7,528 nucleotides of DNA, taken from assembly GCA_947259475.1 (NCBI GenBank), contig CAMYLW010000111.1, positions 1 to 7,528 of the forward strand, written 5' to 3'. Position numbers and translations under genes: made by a program. Shown one piece after another: positions 5,501 through 7,528 of this stretch. Positions within the stretch are counted from its first letter, which is position 1. Every line of letters starts with the position of its first letter. This DNA comes from Thermodesulfobacteriota bacterium (GTDB lineage: Bacteria > Desulfobacterota > Syntrophobacteria > BM002). A model generated the notes under the pieces. That model was not told the DNA's origin and searched no databases. It saw nothing but the letters and a program-made list of their open reading frames with translations.

Positions 5501-5507
5501 ACCTCCC
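5501..5507 (-). promoter_or_regulatory. Ribosome binding site that decides the DUF47 start codon
   Basis: The minus strand reads GGGAGGT. It directly abuts ATG 5500, leaving no room for initiation there, but is 6 nt from ATG 5494. The shorter start is therefore favoured. Confidence 0.7.
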
Positions 5508-5524
5508 GATAGAGGTAAACGTTA

Positions 5525-6772
5525 TTAAAGAAAGAATAAAGTTAAAAGTTTGTATAACACCATGGTCAAGACCATCGTAAACGGCAGGGTAATGACCCAA
5601 GAAGAGCCGATGTTGCGCAACAGCCTCATGTCGAGGAAACCCATGCCGCGCATGAAGCCCACCCCAACCACGGCACCCACCAGTACGTGGGTAGTGGAAA
5701 CAGGCAGCCCCAGCCTTGAGCATACCAGAATTGTGGTGGCTGCGCCAAATTCGGCGCAAAAACCCCGTACCGGCGTCACTTCAGTGATCTTGCCACCAAT
5801 GGTCTCCATGACCCGGCTGCCAAAAGCAAATAAGCCACCTCCCACAGCAAGGCCCCCTATAGCAAGCATCCACACCGGTACTTCAATCTGCATGGCCACG
5901 CTTCCGGTCTTGACCACTGAGAAAATGGCCGCCAGGGGACCAATGGCGTTGGCCACGTCATTGGCCCCGTGGGCAAAGGCCACGTAACAGGCGGTCATGA
6001 CTTGCAGATGGGCAAAGAAAGACTGCAGGGGTGCGGCCTGCTCCTGGCGCTGCAAGTCCCGGCGGAGCAAATACTTCAGCCACAACCGGCCCAGTAAACC
6101 GCCTGCTGCAGCACAAGGCACTGCTATAGTTAAGGCCTGTCCGAGACCCAAGTCCAAGTGGAGGTTCTTCAACCCTTTAAATATGAAAGACAGGACGATT
6201 ACAACCAGCACACCTCCAATGAGGTAAGGCGACCATTGCATAGCCATCTTCTCAGGGGTGTCTGATCTTAAGATTTTGTTTCGGATCAAATAATAGATGC
6301 CCCCTGCGATGACCGCGCCTGCCAATGGAGAAACCACCCAGCTCATTGCAATGGTAAGCACTTTACCCCAAGAGATTGCCCCTACACCAACACTGATCAT
6401 ACCAAAGCCCACTACCGCACCAACAATGGAGTGAGTGGTTGAGACTGGCAGCCCAAATACTGTGGCGAGATGAACCCAGATACCCGCGGCAAGCAGAGCG
6501 GCAAACATGCCCATCATGAGGTGTTCCGGAGCACCCGCAAGCAAATCAGTGTTGATCATCCCCTTTCTAATGGTGTTGGTCACGTGACCGCCGGCCAACA
6601 CCGCCCCCAGCAGGTTTGCCACTATGGAGATCAGCACGGCCTGCTTCAGGGTCAAAGCCCGGGAACCGACCGAGGTTCCCATGGCATTGGCCAGGTCATT
6701 GGCACCGATATTGGCGGCCATATAGAGGCCTACAAGGGTGGCTGCAGCTAGAACAATCGTATCCGCACTCAT
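5525..6772 (-). CDS. pit: PiT family inorganic phosphate transporter
   Basis: A 415-residue inner-membrane carrier for inorganic phosphate, driven by H+ or Na+ symport. The internal duplication typical of the PiT family is plain: GANDLANA (23-30) and GANDVANA (269-276) are the two signatures. Each half also carries a VSTTH motif (110-114 and 358-362) followed by an IVGAVVG/LVGAVVG helix. About ten hydrophobic segments surround a more polar central loop near 232-252 (LKYLLRRDLQRQEQ). Length is normal and no key residue is missing. I start at ATG 6772. A GTG at 6778 would add two residues, but it has no ribosome binding site, while a weak GAG lies a few bases before 6772. The DUF47 gene follows after 30 bp, the common PiT-DUF47 pairing. 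No clear Pho box is seen upstream. Confidence 0.94.
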   Translation of the reverse strand: MSADTIVLAAATLVGLYMAANIGANDLANAMGTSVGSRALTLKQAVLISIVANLLGAVLAGGHVTNTIRKGMINTDLLAGAPEHLMMGMFAALLAAGIWVHLATVFGLPVSTTHSIVGAVVGFGMISVGVGAISWGKVLTIAMSWVVSPLAGAVIAGGIYYLIRNKILRSDTPEKMAMQWSPYLIGGVLVVIVLSFIFKGLKNLHLDLGLGQALTIAVPCAAAGGLLGRLWLKYLLRRDLQRQEQAAPLQSFFAHLQVMTACYVAFAHGANDVANAIGPLAAIFSVVKTGSVAMQIEVPVWMLAIGGLAVGGGLFAFGSRVMETIGGKITEVTPVRGFCAEFGAATTILVCSRLGLPVSTTHVLVGAVVGVGFMRGMGFLDMRLLRNIGSSWVITLPFTMVLTMVLYKLLTLFFL

Positions 6773-7024
6773 ATTCACTCGATCGTGCTTTGCTGGCTTC
6801 GGCGGCAGGCATTCGGCCCAGTAAGGTGAGAAAAGGCTATTCCCACTAATAGCATCAGGTTGTCCCGATCAGAATGGAAGTGTTTAGGCAACTCGTACTC
6901 ACAAGAACAGCGTCAAAATTTTCTTTTTTCGGTCGAGGGAACAGTAACAGATACACTGATCTTTTCAAGCATTTTTTCAAGATAATTTTGAGTGAAGGGA
7001 ATAGCGATATAAGGTCCGGGGTTC

Positions 7025-7078
7025 GGTCACTAGACGTCGCTTTCACTCATAGTCATTCACTGTGGCGATCTAATGACC
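7025..7078. repeat. Imperfect inverted repeat downstream of cobD
   Basis: The left arm 7025-7040 (GGTCACTAGACGTCGC) pairs with the right arm 7065-7078 (GCGATCTAATGACC). There is one mismatch and a 2-nt bulge, and the loop is 24 nt. It begins about 26 nt after the cobD stop on the minus strand. Without a U tract it is not a standard terminator. It could be an mRNA-end structure or part of the pit leader. Confidence 0.45.
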
Positions 7079-7092
7079 TTGTGCCTTGCACC
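7077..7092. repeat. Short copy of the dispersed 'aaggc' repeat
   Basis: The plus strand reads CCTTGTGCCTTGCACC, whose complement is GGTGCAAGGCACAAGG. It is of the same unit type as at 184-272 and 1771-1819. It lies just after the cobD stop codon. Confidence 0.45.
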
Positions 7093-7103
7093 GTCGGCTT
7101 CTA

Positions 7104-7528
7104 CTAAAAGAAGAATGACATACTCAACAGACTAGCAGAGAATAAAAGGAGCGCTACCCAAGAAGATCTATAGATAAGCCGACAGCACCTCCGGATGTGG
7201 TCCGGGCCTACCTCCTCGTCCCCATCCCCCAACCACGTTTTGTCTACTGTGTTTTCTTGGTATACGGTAGGCCCTCCCAGTCTAATACCAAGGGCCCCAG
7301 CTACAAAACTCTCAGAATGGCCGGCGTTGGGTGACAGGTGCTTCAGCCGGTCACGCCTGGAGATTGTCCATCCTGCCCATGCTTTTTCGCCACTGAGAAC
7401 CGCTCCTATAGATAAAATGATGAGGGAAAGACGAGCCGGCAAAAAGTTGGCTAGATCATCAAGGCGGGCGGCTGGTCGGCCAAATAGGAGATAGTGGTCG
7501 CTCCGATATCCCACCATTGAGTCGAGGG
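7104..7528 (-). CDS. cobD: Adenosylcobinamide-phosphate synthase CobD/CbiB, C-terminal part (5' end outside window)
   Basis: The reading frame is open to the window edge and ends at TAG 7106-7104, giving about 141 residues. They are clearly the C-terminal half of CobD/CbiB. This integral membrane enzyme attaches aminopropanol (or its phosphate) to adenosylcobyric acid late in cobalamin biosynthesis. Diagnostic stretches are LDSMVGYRSDHY at the visible start, ARLDDLANFLPARLS, RRDRLKHLSPNAGHSES, then VAGALGIRLGGP and VDKTWLGD. The protein ends in a hydrophobic helix (SWVALLLFSASLLSMSFFF), as is usual. The Met encoded at 7517-7515 is internal, not the start, because the family motif LDSMVGYR continues upstream of it. 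No other cobalamin gene is visible. The pit gene follows 325-330 bp downstream on the same strand and is probably a separate unit. Confidence 0.93.
   Translation of the reverse strand, partial: LDSMVGYRSDHYLLFGRPAARLDDLANFLPARLSLIILSIGAVLSGEKAWAGWTISRRDRLKHLSPNAGHSESFVAGALGIRLGGPTVYQENTVDKTWLGDGDEEVGPDHIRRCCRLIYRSSWVALLLFSASLLSMSFFF

Larger units (their letters stand above)
6779..7103. other. Intergenic leader between the cobD and pit genes
   Basis: This 325-bp stretch contains an imperfect inverted repeat (7025-7078), a short copy of the 'aaggc' repeat (7077-7092) and a 26-codon minus-strand frame (6775-6855) ending next to the pit start. A 63-residue minus-strand frame (6855-7046) begins with GTG, lacks a ribosome binding site and resembles nothing I know, so I do not call it. 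No convincing promoter or Pho box was found by eye. Confidence 0.5.

Noticed and set aside
6855..7046. 63-residue minus-strand frame between cobD and pit
   Set aside because: It has a GTG start without a ribosome binding site, overlaps the inverted repeat, and has no recognisable domain.

Overview
The window looks like an accessory or repeat-rich stretch of a chromosome from an anaerobic Gram-negative bacterium of the Desulfobacterota (Deltaproteobacteria) type. This is an inference from the style of the proteins and from the dispersed intergenic repeats. No rRNA, tRNA or lineage-specific marker is present to prove it.

Positions 1-1434 (+ strand) hold the tail of an ABC-transporter permease and a complete ATPase of the Fe3+/polyamine/sugar-type importer class. 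The 246 bp between them is filled by short degenerate repeats (a 7-bp tandem and a 33-bp inverted pair built from 'aaggc' units). Positions 1433-2860 form a repeat-dense block. It carries one truncated and one complete copy of a roughly 180-bp terminal-inverted-repeat (MITE-like) element, facing each other. A separate nested palindromic element also lies here, and between them sits a HAD-IIB phosphatase gene (- strand) whose last ~20 codons are written in the same 'aaggc' repeat.

Positions 2866-4582 (- strand) hold an orphan family-3 solute-binding protein with its own promoter-like sequence. Downstream of it are two tightly coupled small genes of unknown function, a glycine-rich membrane-hairpin protein and an all-helical, probably coiled-coil protein. 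Positions 4826-6772 (- strand) hold a two-gene phosphate unit: a PiT-type inorganic phosphate transporter followed after about 30 bp by its usual partner, a PhoU-like DUF47 protein. Positions 7104-7528 (- strand) are the C-terminal part of CobD/CbiB, the adenosylcobinamide-phosphate synthase of cobalamin biosynthesis, running off the window end.

Functionally the window is a collection of transport genes (a cation, polyamine or sugar importer, a polar amino-acid-type binding protein, and phosphate uptake) plus one cobalamin gene. I found no defence system, phage, CRISPR array or autonomous transposase. The most unusual content is the non-coding repeat architecture around 1433-2860 and the unrecognised gene pair at 2866-3623.
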